64,000 nt of DNA from positions 257,501 to 321,500 of the forward strand of contig JAIGNY010004471.1 in assembly GCA_020152595.1 (NCBI GenBank). The letters are read 5' to 3'. The first letter of the stretch is position 1; every line of letters begins with the position of its first letter. The translations under genes were made by a program, and so were the position numbers. Below the pieces are notes generated by a model. The model saw nothing but the letters and a program-made list of their open reading frames with translations. It was not told the DNA's origin and ran no database searches. This stretch comes from Chiridota heheva. Its lineage: Eukaryota; Echinodermata; Holothuroidea; Apodida; Chiridotidae. Shown here piece by piece: positions 11,486 through 26,400 of the stretch.

Positions 11486-14400
11486 CTGTAAAAAGACCAA
11501 AAAAATTAATGATAAACCCATAATAATTATGGTTCTAGAATTAAATATGGTGTATTAGAGAATACTATATATTTACGAATAAACTTCAAAATAACTTCTA
11601 TACTCATGTAAATAATTTGATATTTGTGTGTCACTGCTAGAGATTAACGTCATGGATATGATTATATTCATCACTGTCATGTAAGTGCGGATTAGCATTG
11701 TCTTGAGAATTGTTTGGTTCCAAGACAAACTCGGATCAGAGGTCAGCCATTTAACTGAGGAAACAAGAAAATTGAGGAAGCAAGAAAATTGCCTAGTTTT
11801 TCACATCTTTCTGAAAAAAGGTTCTAAGATATTTTTTTGGCCCCTTTTTTCATGACTTGATAAAATCCCTGGGGAAAAAATCCTGTCACCCCCACCCCCA
11901 TTATCTAAACAGGAGATGCCAAGGATCAATAAATTGATGATAAGATAAGGAACAGAGAAAATAATGAATATACCTCAAAATCAACCCATTTAAACCAAAA
12001 AAATTGCATGATGTAAGTAAATAAAGAAAGTAGATACAAAAATAAAAATATCAAGATTTTTTGTATAAGAAAATATTGAATATACCTCAAAATCAACCCA
12101 TTTAAACCAAGAAATTTAAGCATGATGTAATGTGTAATATAAGAAAAGTGGAAGAAAAAAAAAATATATATATATATATAATATAATATGTTTGCTACAT
12201 CGATGCCTGTTCTTACAAGTGTACACTTTAGACTAATCCCAAGCAGCTCTTTTCCTTGGGTAACCACCTTCAAATACAAAGAATGACTGTATTCTCACCT
12301 GTGCCATGGCGCCCGCTGACAGGGGAGGCCACAGGACACTGGGGGATATGCAAGATGGCCAGGTTTGTGTGGTTCATGCTGTTGAGCTCAGAGTTCAAGT
12401 TGATGTGGAAGAAGATGCAAACAAATGCTTGATGAGGTTCACATTAGCAGGGGGCAACTGCTCCAAGATTCTGTGAGGGGAAAAGATGAGATTGGTAAAA
12501 ATAATAAAATAAATACTTGGGAATTATCTTTCGAATTAATTGAAATTACAGGATCCAGCACACTTTTTAGCAAAAAGGTAAGAAAATCCCCATTTCTTCA
12601 ATTTGGCAAATTTAGTTGCCTGTTTTGATTCTTTGTATTTCCTTTCCCAAGTTCTTACATCTACTTCCCTGAATACTTTCTTCATTTCCATTTTTAGAAT
12701 AATTGGTGGTACAATACTTACAATCATCAAATCTTTTCCAAATTAAGCAGAGCAAAACCCTTTTAATAGATGCATTTCCTCCTGGATACAAAATGATCAT
12801 TTTTCAAATAGTTCCGAGGTGATCATTTTCGAGTTACATGACTTTAGACATGTCACCACTACTTGGCTATTCACTTGGTTGGTGCCACGTCACCTCCGGG
12901 AGATGACATTATTTTCTGGAGTGAAAACAAACCTTTGTGAGATACAAGTGGGCAAGTCCTTATGAGTTTAGTGTGTGCGGTACGCATGGCTTGTAAACAA
13001 ACACAGCTGATTTTTGTTTTACTCCAATGCGGGGTGAATGCGCGCAGTTGCTATGCGGTCTGATGACCTCAGGTCACATTTCCGACCAAGTGAATATCTT
13101 AGTGCCCCCAGATCTTTCATAATAATAATAATACATTTATATAGCGTCCTTTCTATACAAGCATATTCAAAAACGCTTGACAAAAAAATAACATGAATAC
13201 AATACAATAATCAAAGGGTGTCTCACCGTTTCACCATGTGTATTTTCTCCTGGGGATCTTTCACCTCATTGATCGATATCCACTGGTTGTACAATACTCC
13301 GGTCAAGATGCAATCAGGTAGACTTCGCAAAAAGTCCTACAAAGCAAAAAGATCAGAAAATATTGAAACATATTTTAACTGTTGTTGAAGTCTACATTCG
13401 GCTAATCTAGTTAGAACTTAGGTTACAAACTTGTAATTATAAAGAACTTATAGTTACTGCACTCGGGGCAGAGGTTACAAAAGTCATGATATGATATATA
13501 GAATTTATATGGTCATTTTCTAGTCTAAAGAACTATTCAAATGCACTCTAAAACTAACAGACCAGTTCTCCGGCTGCTTATGGCGCACATGAACTTAGTA
13601 CTTAAAAGGGAAAGTAAATGAACACCATGTTTTCATGCTTCTCTTCTCGAATAGTGTTCAGGGAACCAGGCAGGGTGACTCTCCTGCCATTGGGACCGAC
13701 AGCTTAACGTCCCCTCCGAAGGACGGTGTGCGCCGTTCAACCATTGTCACTTTTCTCAACAGCTGAATGAGGAGTAGAAGCTGCAGATGAAATGCATCCA
13801 CTTTTGGTGTTCGGAGTATCTGTCTGCATAGCTGTGGAAAAATCGAGTTAAGACCCGACCGAGGCTTGAACCCAGGACCTCCAGCATCTCAGCCAGTGTG
13901 CTCTGCCAACTGAGCTACCTATTCTCCTCATAACAACTTTTGAGTTGAATTCTCCCAATTTAGAAAGAAAATAATTCCTCTTACAAAATTTAATAAAGTA
14001 TTCATCCACACATGCAATTATATACAGATGTGAGCAAATATACAAAAGATAACATTTGTCACAATGACAACCTTCACAAACCCCAACCTTCTGTGATCCA
14101 ATCTTGTGGTGACCATACACCTTTGTGACCCTTGTTCTCACCTTGAATACTGCTGAGGCAACAGTCACTGGGACATCCTTTAGATCACATGACTCGCCCG
14201 CATCAAGTCTCGTCCTCAGCTCTCGAGTGACCCTTGCGTTCGCTGACTTGCGAAAGATACCATTGGTGAAAGGGCCATCGTTATAGATGTTTATCAGCAG
14301 GTCCATGATTGGTTCAGGAATGGTGCCATCTGGACATAGGAGACTCAGGGTTTTCCAAAGAGTCTACATAAAGCAAAGAAAATATAGGTGCAAAATAATA

Positions 14401-17400
14401 CACAAGTCCACCAAACCATAACTAATTGAATATCTCCTAAGTGAAATAAAAGATGGACTTGCTTGACCGCTGAACTAATATTTTAAATAAATTCTATAGA
14501 AAATTTGTCAAAATTCCTCATTTTTATGACTGCCAGATGCTTACTAATGACAGAAAGTCTAAAATGACAGATCTTAACTACTATAGCTAGTGGACACAGA
14601 AATTATACGCAAAACTTGTTAACTGATACTCAATGCTGAGAAATATCACATCAAATCAGATCATAACTAAATGAAGATCACTCAGATAGAGTTTAAAAAC
14701 TTCAAGCAATTTCACAAAAAAATAAAAACACTTTTGCAGTATCTCTCCTTCAAACCTCCTCTATCTATTCTTATTGAATTTCTGTATTTTCTATCGATGG
14801 AAACAAACTCACTGTGAATCCGGGTTAACAGGTGACGGACTGCCCCCATGTTTGTTGGATAGGCTCCTCCGGAATGTCAGTTTGAACGGTGACTTTTTAC
14901 TTTTCTTTAATCTCTTCTGGATACCAGAAGTATCTGGGATAAAAAAGAATAAAAAATACAGTCAAATCGATTTTTACACCAAAGGCAAAATCATTTTTGG
15001 CAAATTTCATTCATGAATGATTTGGTACGATAACACTTTAAGGTATCTCAATCTGTAATAGATGAGCAAATAATACTAATGTTTGTTAATTCTTTGAAGA
15101 GATAGCAGATTTTTTCAAAATGCACAAATGATAAAGTGTCTCGTCCATTCAAGGAAACAAATCTACGTTAGGATGAAAGCTTCGGGCACAAAGCTAGGTT
15201 TTCATTTGTATGCTAGTCTATATACCTTACATGTTCTCTTAAATAAATTTCATGATCTGCTAATTTTTAAATAAAACTTGAATCAAACTTATTATGCACT
15301 TGTCAGTTGTATGACTTACCCCTACTACCCCAGCAATGGCAGTCAAAATGAGTCATTGACATATAAAATAGTGACTCACATGTGTGTCATTGTACCAAAT
15401 TGTCAGTCCCCAGAGTGACTCTGTGGTGAGTTTATTACTTCAGACCCATTAACTTTGTACAGAGGTGAGTGATTTGGGGTAAGTCATTTCACAAAAAATG
15501 TCAGTCACCTAAGTGACTGAGAGGTGCATCAATGTACATGTTTTGTCCACCCACCTTGGTGCAATGACTCACCTTGTCCTGAAGTGTGGAGGTGAGTCAC
15601 ACAATTACAAGCTAAAGTCAAATCACATTTATGCAACATATTAATTAAAGAAGCTCTCTGAGAAATGAGATATACATTTAGTAGAAATAATTACCAGTGA
15701 TTAAATATCAAAGGTTTTCAGTGCCCCCTAATGTAAGGTAAGTGTCCTTGAATATTCTAGAGACTCCAGAATAATACGCCTTCACATTTCAGCAAAGTGC
15801 TCCTTTAAATTCTCTCTTACCTATGCTAAGACCCGCATTGGCTTTTCCTTTCTTCCTCAGAATAAACTGGCACTGGAATCCCCTCAATTCATTTTCGGCA
15901 GACGACAACTGATCCGCATCGCCCGGAAAGTACTCGTCCTCTTGAAAGAGGGCAGCATCTCTGACGTGGTTCATCTTGATCGCATGAGGGTACTCATGAC
16001 CTGTTAAGAGTAATGAAATTTAATATTAATAATAACAACAAATTTTAGGAATGTCGACCAATGATGATAAAGACAACAATTTAAAAGAGAACTGGATTCA
16101 TTATACAGTGCATCTTTTTGTTGAATTTTAAAAATACACATCAACCAGTTTTGCCTCCTAAAGTGATAAAAATGTTATTTCATGACTTCGATAACTATTT
16201 GGTATAGATATTGGTGTTAAACAAATGTTGTAGCTCTCTGGTGGGTCAAAAAGCTTTGTTGAATATCTATTAGTCACTAGAAACTGACTTCTTGGTCTGG
16301 TGTTTCTTTAAAGAAATGTTGACCAATTATCAAACATTCAAATCATGCAATGATGGGAATTGATTCAAAAATCAGATTGGCTTAGGCAATTGCTTCATAA
16401 AGCCAAAATAATATATTAAAATTTTTTTTTGTTGTTTTTTTTTTGGAATTAACAGCTGCTATTCACTAAAGTACTAAAAAGCTTACAAATATAAATGAAG
16501 AAAGAAAAGGATCTACTTTTCAAATAAAAGAGAGCATCTAAATGAAACTTGTTTTCTTCAACCAATCAGTATCTGACAGTAATGCAAGTTACTACCTCCG
16601 GCAATGTCAGTCAAAGGTGAGTCATTGACATATGAAATAGTGACTAACATGTGCATCATTGTACCAAACTGTCAGTCACCGAAATGACCTGGAGTGGGTC
16701 AATTTAATTCAGACCCATTGACTTTGCTCCGGTGATTGATTTGGGGTCAGTCATTTCACACAAAATTGTCTGAGGGGTGCGTCAATGTACATGTTTTGTC
16801 CACCTACTTTGGTGCAATGACTCACCTTGTCCGGGGGTGTGGGGGTGAGTCACATAAATGACAAGTGCATAATACTCACCAATCAACGGGTAGAGTTCCT
16901 CCTCTCTCCCAGACTGAACCCACAGCTGGTAACTCTCGTGAAGGTCCAGGGGCATTCCAAATTCCTTCATGGACATCACCAGGACATCCCCAGCCGTCTG
17001 TGAGTCTGAGATTTGAAATGTTTTTGCCTGTGAAACAAAGGATTCAAATATGGTTAATTCAAAGGAAGATGTTGGGAATGATTAGGAGAACAAATCAAAT
17101 TGTCTGTTTCACACATGTATGGAAAAATTGGACATAGAGAATAGTTCATGTTAGAATTAGAAGTTAAGAAAAGTTTTAAAACATGTTAAAATAGTAAAAT
17201 AAAAACAATGACAAAAAAATCCAAGTTAAAAAAAAAAAACAGAAACGGAAGTAAAACTGCTCCACAAAAACAAGTAAATTTCTAGACTTAAACCTTATTT
17301 ATTAATGTACTTACTTGTCAATTGTGTGACTCGCCGCCACCCACACCCCCAAACAAGGTGAGTCATTGCACCAAAGTGGGTGGACAAAGCATGTACATTA

Positions 17401-20400
17401 TTGATGCACCCCCTCAGTCACTTAGGTGACTAACATTTTTTTGTGAAATGACTTACGCCAAATCAATCACCTCTGTACAAAGTTAATATGGGTCTAAAGT
17501 AAATTGACCCACCCCAAAGTCAATCTGGTGACTGACAATTTGGTACAATGACACACATGTGAGTCACAAGACTCACCTTTGACTGACATTGCCAGAGTAG
17601 TAAGGGGTAAGTCATACAACTGACAAGTGCATAAGCAAGGTGATCCACAAATTGGTAGTAAACTCTAAAATTTGCAATCCACTTTGATGGATTTCTTGAG
17701 GAACGAGGGCTTTTTAGTAAAAAATTACAGGCCATCAAATTCTATCCAAATATTGAATACATTCTGGTCTTCAAAGTAACCAGTACTTGTATTAGAGGCA
17801 TGATGCCCACTGTACCTACCTTCTCAGAGGCATTGTGGTCAATGCCTGGTACTGATGCATTGTGGTCAATGCCTGGTACTGATACATTCTCAATGAGCTT
17901 CACAAACAAATCACTAAATACATTCCAAAAATTTGACTTGATCCAAAATCATGATGATGAAATACAACATCCACAAACAGCACAAACATACAAATCTGGC
18001 AACTGACTAAGAGTGGTAAAATAAAATCTACTGCAATCTGTCTCCTTTCATGCCATGCCTCTGTTTACAAGCCAACAAAACTCTCTTGACTCTATGAACC
18101 TATTGACATGCCATCTTGGAAATACTAATGACAAGATCAATTTCAGAACAATGCCTGTATCACATCATTGCACTTTCTTAAAAAGAAATAGTGTGGATAT
18201 TGAGTGAACTTTAGCTTTACAGAGAAAAGCTAATCCTAACTCATCCATGATAAGCCACCACAAGAACTGACATATGTCTCCTTCCAATGAGAAAAATACC
18301 AACAGAGTTAAAAGAAAGTAATTTTCATTCACAGTAATCTTGACTAAACTCATCTAAACTAGACAATAAATTGGTGTGGGAAAGTGGTCTTTTAAAATCA
18401 CTTGCTTTAATCTCTAGCTGAATGGGCTCAGATCAACTGATAACAGTTTTCACAGGGTTTCCTTCTGATAACTTCAAATCTCTTGGACATTTCAATGGTG
18501 AAAATATTAAAATTGATGACTTAGATGCAGCAAAGTGAAGGTTTATTTTTCAAACAACAAACAAAAAAACAATTAAAAAAAACGAAGTAGGTTGTTCATC
18601 TGTATGTAATACTGTGATAGTTAAACTTTCGTTATTTTTTCAGATTTTTTTTCCAGAATAGTTACGCCTTTATTATTTTTCAGAAGTCAAAATTAACATT
18701 AGTCAATCAATAAAAAATGGGGACTCTAAATTCCTGACAGAGATTTTCATTGATTTTGTGTCGGTATGTCTTTCAAAGACTCGGCTATCTCGGAAGTATT
18801 AGTCAATCAATAAAAATGGGGACTCTAATAAATTCCTGACTGAGATTTTCATTGATTTTGTATTGGTATGTCTTTCAAAGACTCCGCTATCTCGGATTTG
18901 ATATTTTTCATTTAAGCTTTCTTGGAATTGTGACTTACAACAGGACTAAGAAATACTGAACAAGATATGAATGGGCTAAACCCTCAGAGAATTGGCATAC
19001 CAAATGTTATTGGTTCTGATCAATAAATATACAGCCAGAATGAGAGGATATAGATTTATTTATACACCATTATCTGTAAGGTAAGGTACTACAACACAGT
19101 ATAATGATTTACCAGGAAGAGGAAGGGGAGGGCGGGGAGGGTGGGGGAGGGAGGGTGAGGGTGGGGGAGGGAGGGAAAAGTGAGGGGGTATAGTGGGGGA
19201 ACTAGTCCAAAGATAATGGATTTTTCTCTCTCATATTTTACTTATGTGATTGTGCCTCATGATCAACAATTGGAGTACATTCAAATGTTCAAGTTGCACA
19301 TATGAACAAAAAGTACAGCAAAAGCTGAAAAAAGATGACAATTTTAGCCTAAAGGCAGACCTTTTTTCACTATAATCATGAAAAAGAGAAGCATACAAGA
19401 GACTGCAGAATAATTTGTGGTCACATTTCAGCAAAAGTCGCTTGTTTAAAGGCCAGGTATCGCGTTAACGTTGATACCGTGAAATACAACACAATCCAAT
19501 GTTACTGATTGGTCAAAATATTTACACAATCACTAACCACTTACTGATCAGCCAATCAATCACCAACCACTTACTGATCAGCCAATCAATCACCAACCAC
19601 TTACTGATCAGCTAATTAATCACCAACCACTTACTGATCAGCCAATTAATCACCACCGCGGACGTCACTAGTGTGATCAGATTTAATGGCAAGGGTCAAG
19701 CTTTTTGAGACAAGATAACATAAAGAAACAAAACATGTACTTCCTGTGACCCTCGGACAATCAAAGCTGCAATAAATTTCACTTTCAGTATAAACGCTAC
19801 AATACACAAAAATGTGCTAAATAATAACCATCTGCTTAAGATCTTATTACACTTAAAAACATATGGAAATCCACCTTATATTCACATCTGTATTTATATG
19901 TAAGTGATATTGTAAAGTGTTGATAATGTTTTAGCATTTTCCTTTAACTGAAAACTTTATAATATTTAGTTTTTCATTAGCTTCATGTCTGTTTGTTTGA
20001 TGAGGGCTTAATGGCACCACGACAGCGAGGGTGAAATTGTGTCTGAGAGGTTAGATCTTTCCAGTGGTAGGAAGTAAAGAAAACAGGGGGAGATTCAGAG
20101 AAACACAGGAACTAAAAGCCAGAAAGCTGGGATTGAGAGAGGAGGTGCATGGGTGAAAAAACAAAGTAGAGAGAGGGGGGGGGGAGGGGGTGGGAGAGGA
20201 GGACTAAATAAGGTTGTTGAGGGAAGCAAGATGAAAGAAGGAGATAGTTTTTCCAGAGGGTTTTTTTCTGAAGAGCTCGGCTATTGAGTTGTGGGGAGCG
20301 AGGGAAGCTCTGGGAAGGTTGTACAGGGGGCAAGCAAGGAGAACGTGATGGACTGTGAGGGTGGAAATGGCAATTGTTGCAGAGGGGTTGAGGGGAGCCA

Positions 20401-23400
20401 ATAAGGAGGTGGGAGTGAGTGAGGTGGGTGTGACCTATTCTAAGACGGGTAATGTGGGTGGGCTTGATCGGAATGGTGGGCTGGATGACAAGGAGTTTGT
20501 TATCAATTTGGGAGCCCCATGAGGTTTGCCAGCAGTCACTTACTTACAGGACACTTACTTACTAGCTGTCTAACTTTAATTAATCATTGTTAAAATTTTC
20601 TATCCATTCTTCCAACTACCCAAATTCTAATTACAATGATAAATATTTTGATTTCCGTCATTCACCGCAAAATGCCTAAGTGAATAGGAATTTACCTGGA
20701 TTATGTAGACAATAGAAACCGTGTACCAACCAATTAAAAACCACTGCCCTTCGAAGGGGATTCTACTAAGAAATTGACAATTGTTTTAAAGTCAACGGAA
20801 AAACTGCCCATTGTCTGATGAATGCTCCACTAATTCTGATTGCATTACACAGTTTTCTTTTTTTCATTCCTAAAACCTTGTTAGCACGAATCGTCATATG
20901 ATGACATACGCTGGATTTCCACAATAATTGGAAGAATAAGCGTGAGATTTATGACTGGTTTTGATAATCTTAGCGTTTTAGGTGGACAAAACAAGAGCTG
21001 AAGTCTTTAAGAAGACAAGGGAAGAATGTCGATTTGGATGACTTAACCCCCGCAATATCCGCTTTCTACTGTGGGAAAGTGAAGAGTGACACATTTGGTT
21101 TTTCTTTACAATTTCATAAGACTGGTACGCTTTGTGCTAATTGCAGTACACAAATATGGTTGCAATACATAAGGAAATTTGCAATACATACTATGAATTC
21201 TACACACAATTCTGTGTATATGCTACAAACCATGTCTTTACAATGCAGACTAGCCCCTACACGTTAAACTGCTTCTTGAAAACAAAAAAATGAAGTTAGT
21301 TGAATTTATCAATACTTACATGCATGGATTTTGTCTCCTCGTTCCTGTTGAAAATTCGTATTGAGATGCTTTTTGGCTCTTGGGCTTCCCTTTCAATATT
21401 TACATATCTAAAAAACAAAAGAGAGTATTCTGTTGGTTGGTGTTACGTCACCTCTGGGAGAAGAGATCATTTGCTGAAGTGAAAATAAAGCTTTGCACGA
21501 TACATGAGGGCAAACCCGCAAGTGTTTAATGTGTGCGTTACATTGGGCATATAAACAACCACTGCTGATCGCTTTGTTTGAACTCCACTGCATGCAGTAA
21601 CTATGTGGCCTGATGACCTCGGGTCAAGAAGTAGCTGGATATCAACCAAGTGAATACACTGTTATCATGGAGACACAGCATTTCGTCAGATTCAAAGGAA
21701 CAAACTTGATATCATAGTTGCAATATATACTAAGTGGTCACACATGGCTCTCTTTTACGCGGGCGGACACAAAAGGCCAACAAAATTGTGAACCATGGTT
21801 GGAAATTTGGAAAATCTTGCAGTTCTTTGCACAAACATACATTTTTTTAAAGTAATTTTCTTTGATGTTTGTGAAGCTTCCAAACTTTTTGTTATTAGAA
21901 AAGCACTGACAAGAGGAAGATCAGGTTTATTGATAGCTAAGGAGCCCTGAAAATTTGTGGTTTTATGGCAAAAGGACATTTTTGGCCAGTTTTCAATAGT
22001 ATCTGTGAATTTTACTATCATAATTTCTCTCTAAAATTTTAATCTTCCCTCTAAAATAATGAATTCTCCTCTGGATGATTAATTTTCCCAAACCAGGTTT
22101 TGAACCTGCTTTGGGATAGATATTGTTCCATTCCAGAGACAATCACCTATCTCTTATTTTGCTGGACCTCTGAGGGAGGGGTCTGTTGTCTGTTCCCCCA
22201 CCCTCATCCTGTTGCATATATCGTTGTGCACCAGAACCTTGAACAATACAGTGACTATCAGAAATTCTGCCTCAACAATTTCAGACACGCTACCTCTTTT
22301 TCACATGCCCTATCACGTGGCACCTTGTAAATTCCCACCAATTTTGACATGTTTGCAGTTCTTATCAATTTGGATGTTTGCAACCTCCCAACATGCGAAC
22401 AAACCCATGTGCTGGGAACTAACAATTTTTTGGGGACCAGCTTAGTTTAATTGACTGTATCAACAAAATTCACAAAAGAGCTCAAAAACAAGTGGAAGGA
22501 GTGTTGTGGGATTCCTTACTTGTCCAAGAAGTGACGGTCTTGTTAGTCAAGCATGACATTTATTAACAATTGATCATAAACACAAGATAGTCAAGGTTTG
22601 TTTTTTTTTGCTTCAAAATTAATCCACTTTTTGAAACAAGTTCTCACATGGCTGTCAGCATGGTTTCATAAAATAAAAAAAAATAAAAATAAAAATAAAA
22701 AAATATAAAAGTTCACACGACATTTGGCAGAGCTTAACTCCTATGACCTACATATCAAATATTAAAATCTTCATCATACCTTCAAGCAAAATTTAGCGAG
22801 AGATTTTAGGACAGAAATATAAAGCTGCTCAAGCTGTCTTCTTTATCATACCTCACAACTTTTCATAGATTAAAAATTCCAGCAGAAAATAGATGTGCCC
22901 TTACAGAAATATTAGCTTGCAGCACGCTTGCAGCACGCTTGCGATAAGCTAACATTTGTAGCTTGCACAAGGGTGCTGCAACCTTGCAGCAAGATAGTAT
23001 TTGTAACAAATTAGCTTGCTCAAGCTAGCAAAAACTATCTGCAAGCTTGCACAAGCTAGCAAAACTTTGAGCACACTTGCGCAAGCTAACAAATATTTTA
23101 TGTTAGTTTGTGCGAGCTTATGTTAGCTTGCGCAAGCTAATGTTAGATTGCGCAAGCTTAGTATTTGTTTCAAATACTAGCTTGCAGCATGCTTGCTGCA
23201 AGCTTGCAGTATGCTTGTGCAAGTTTGCAGCATTTTTGAGCTAAAAATTGTTAGCTTGTTGCAAGCGTGCCGCAAGCTAAAATTTCTGTAAGGGTGCCCA
23301 TCCAAACTTCCACTTGTGTGCAAAAAGTTTCATATTGTTAAGCTAACAATATTGAAATGAATTTGACAGGTTTTCATTATTCTAAAGGAGCTGGTGGCAA

Positions 23401-26400
23401 AGAGTGAGGGCGTATTTGTCTTGAGTCTCAAGAATATTCAAGCAAACATATCGTGCACATGATGGTACTGAAAACCCTTTGATACAAATGTACAAATTAA
23501 TCATAATCATTTCTTACGAATACTTCAATGGCAGAAATATCAAAATTCGACCCGTGTTATTTCAAAACTCTCTTAAAGGATTAGTTCAGGGGTCAAGCAA
23601 GTCCATCTTAATATGAAAGAAACAAAATGGTAAAGAAAGCATTCAAAAATCCTATTCCGCTAGGAAGGTATTGCAGTTTAAAGTTTGGTGTCATTTGTGT
23701 AGAAACGACTGAAATCAAGACTAGTTGTGATATGACAGCCTCAGATTCTTAAAAGTTTTTATGTATTCTATCATATTTTGTCCTGTGATTTTGTGGCTTA
23801 AAAACCATTGGATATGTCAGGAATGTAGTAAAACAAAATCTAGTAAGGTAATTATAATTTACCACCTGAAGAAAGTTAGAGGCCAAATAATCCAAATAGT
23901 GAAAAAGTTAAATAAAGTTTCTTTAAAATACATTAACAATTGTTAAGAATGTGAGGATGAAGACATCAACCTTCCATAGTAGACTTACTACACCAGTCAT
24001 TTCTACACAGATAAGACAATGCTTTGAACTTGAATATTCTATTAACGGAATAAGATTTTTGAATGCTGTGTGCATCACTTTCACATTTCACAAGTTACTC
24101 AGATTTCAGCGAAATCAAAGTTTAAAAATTTCCAATTTATAGGTGATTACTGCTCATTTGTGATTCTCACATTTAAAAAGGATTTATGCTAATCGGGTTT
24201 ACATTTTGTAAAAAGTCATTGAATGGAATTTTGTCAGCCGAATGTGAGTGTGATTTGAATCATGAATGATACTGATTTTCAACGGCAAGACTGATTATTA
24301 AAAATGATTACTCGCAATAAGCAAACGTTTACAAGGATTTGCGAGCGTAGCGTGTACACGCTAAACGGTCACAGCTCTATTCATGAATTTTATACACAGG
24401 CATCAAAAACAATCTCCAACAGGTACACTTACTTGGTTAAACTGTCCCACCATAACCTCCTCTCTTCAGCAGAACTGAAGGTAAGGACAGTGTTATTCGT
24501 CGGCCAACCGAGAACAAAGGAGAATTGCAGTGACTTGCTGAGCTCGCTGACTTCTTGGATGCACGACGCCAGCCACAGCTCACTCAGACGAAGTTGATGC
24601 TTCAGACGGAATAACGTGCACGATTTGCTGTGGAGAGAAAGGGTGTGTACATTGAGTGAAAGTTATCGGTAGGTAAAACACTCAGAGATTATAAATAGAT
24701 TTAAAGGATTAGTTCAGTGGTCAAGCATGTTTATCTTGTATGAAAGAGGACTTAAAGAAACAAAATGGTGAAGAAACCATTCAAAAATCTTATTCCATTA
24801 AGGAGATATTTAAGTTTAAAGTTTGGTATCATTTGTGTAGAAACTGACTGAAATCAGACTAGTTGTGATGTCATAGCCTCAGATTCCTCAAAGTCTTTAT
24901 GTATTCTATCATATTTTGTTTTGCGATTTTGTGGCTTAAAAACCATGGGATATGTCAAAAAAGTAGTAAAACTGAATAAATCTAGGAATGGTATTTATAA
25001 TATACCACCTGAAAAAAGTTTGAGGGAAAATAATTTAAAGATTGAAAAAAATTAAATAAACTTTCTTTAAAATACATAAAGATTTTGAGAATCTGAGGCT
25101 GTGACATCACAAATAGTCTGATTTCAGGCATTTCTACACAAATGATACAAAATTTTAAACTCGAATATCTCATTAATGAAATAAGATTTTCAATGCTTTC
25201 TTTACCATTTTGTTTCTTTTGAAGTTCTCTTTCATATAAGATAGACTTGCTTGACCCCTGACCTAATCCTTTCATTTAAGGTGCAACAACTATCGAGTAG
25301 ATGCCTGCTTTTTGGTGTGATGTCATTGTTTGATAAATATAAAACACATCATTATCAACTAAAACAGTCATTTACATCTTTTTGATTCTGTTTGAGATTG
25401 TTGAGAAAGTGTGCTTACCAAAGGATATAATTTTTTCTTAGATATTTAGATAATTTTACTTTCACTCTAGCTATGTTTTTCAACACAAACCCCGTCCCCA
25501 ACCCCAACCTTAAAAGTAAAGAAAAAAATAAAATTGTTTTAACTATATTTTACTATAACAAGTACAAAACACAAAGGAACACACCACTTCCTTTAAAACC
25601 AACTAAAACCCTTAAGAAAATGCACAGGGGAGGTACTTTACTCAAGTTTTAAGAACCCTGATGGCACCCCCCCCCCCTCCCAACCCTTAGATATACAAAA
25701 AAAGAAGGAAGAAACAAAGTCTTACTTTGGCTTGGCAATGAGCAGCAAATCATTGAAGAGAAACAGGTATCTGACTTGCGTCTGGACCCCGGTGGTCATT
25801 TGAACTGGACTCTCCATGATATACATCCTCTTTGTGTTGTTGTTGTTTAACGAGGTCGGAGGTTGCAGCTTTCTCGTTGATGTCATAATGTTGCCGTCCA
25901 AGTGTTCTGCTTGGATTGCTATTTCTGAGCTTATATCCTGCGCTGATAGGCTAGTTTGGATACCGTTTGAAGCACTGAAAAAAAAAATCAATGAAATGTT
26001 TGTATTTTCTATATTGCACTTGAGGTTTTGTTTTTAATGAAGATAAGATATATACAATTAAATGGAAAAGGCAACACAGCGGAAATTAAATCAGATAAGA
26101 TCAGAAACGACTGAATTGACTTGCTCAATCTTCAACTGTTATAATAGCTAGCAGAAATGTCAACTGGCTTTAAATGCAAACAGATAAATGGATATAATCT
26201 TTCAAGTTCAATATTCTTGATGACTCTATAATCTAGTTTTACAAAAAAAAAAAAACACCCACCAACAAATAAACTTCACCAATTTCTTCAAATCTTATTC
26301 TTCTTTATACATATTTGAACAGTCAAATCCTTTCAATTTTTCCCACCATAGAAGATTGAATAAAGACCTTGCTCTAAGTGAAGACACAATCAAGAAACTA

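Noticed and set aside
13855..13930. Functional tRNA gene
   Set aside because: A and B boxes are present, but the acceptor ends do not pair and the anticodon stem is weak.
13848..14306. 152-residue frame extending past the exon H donor
   Set aside because: Only the first part, to VASAVFK, is exon H. The rest reads through the intron and a tRNA-like repeat.
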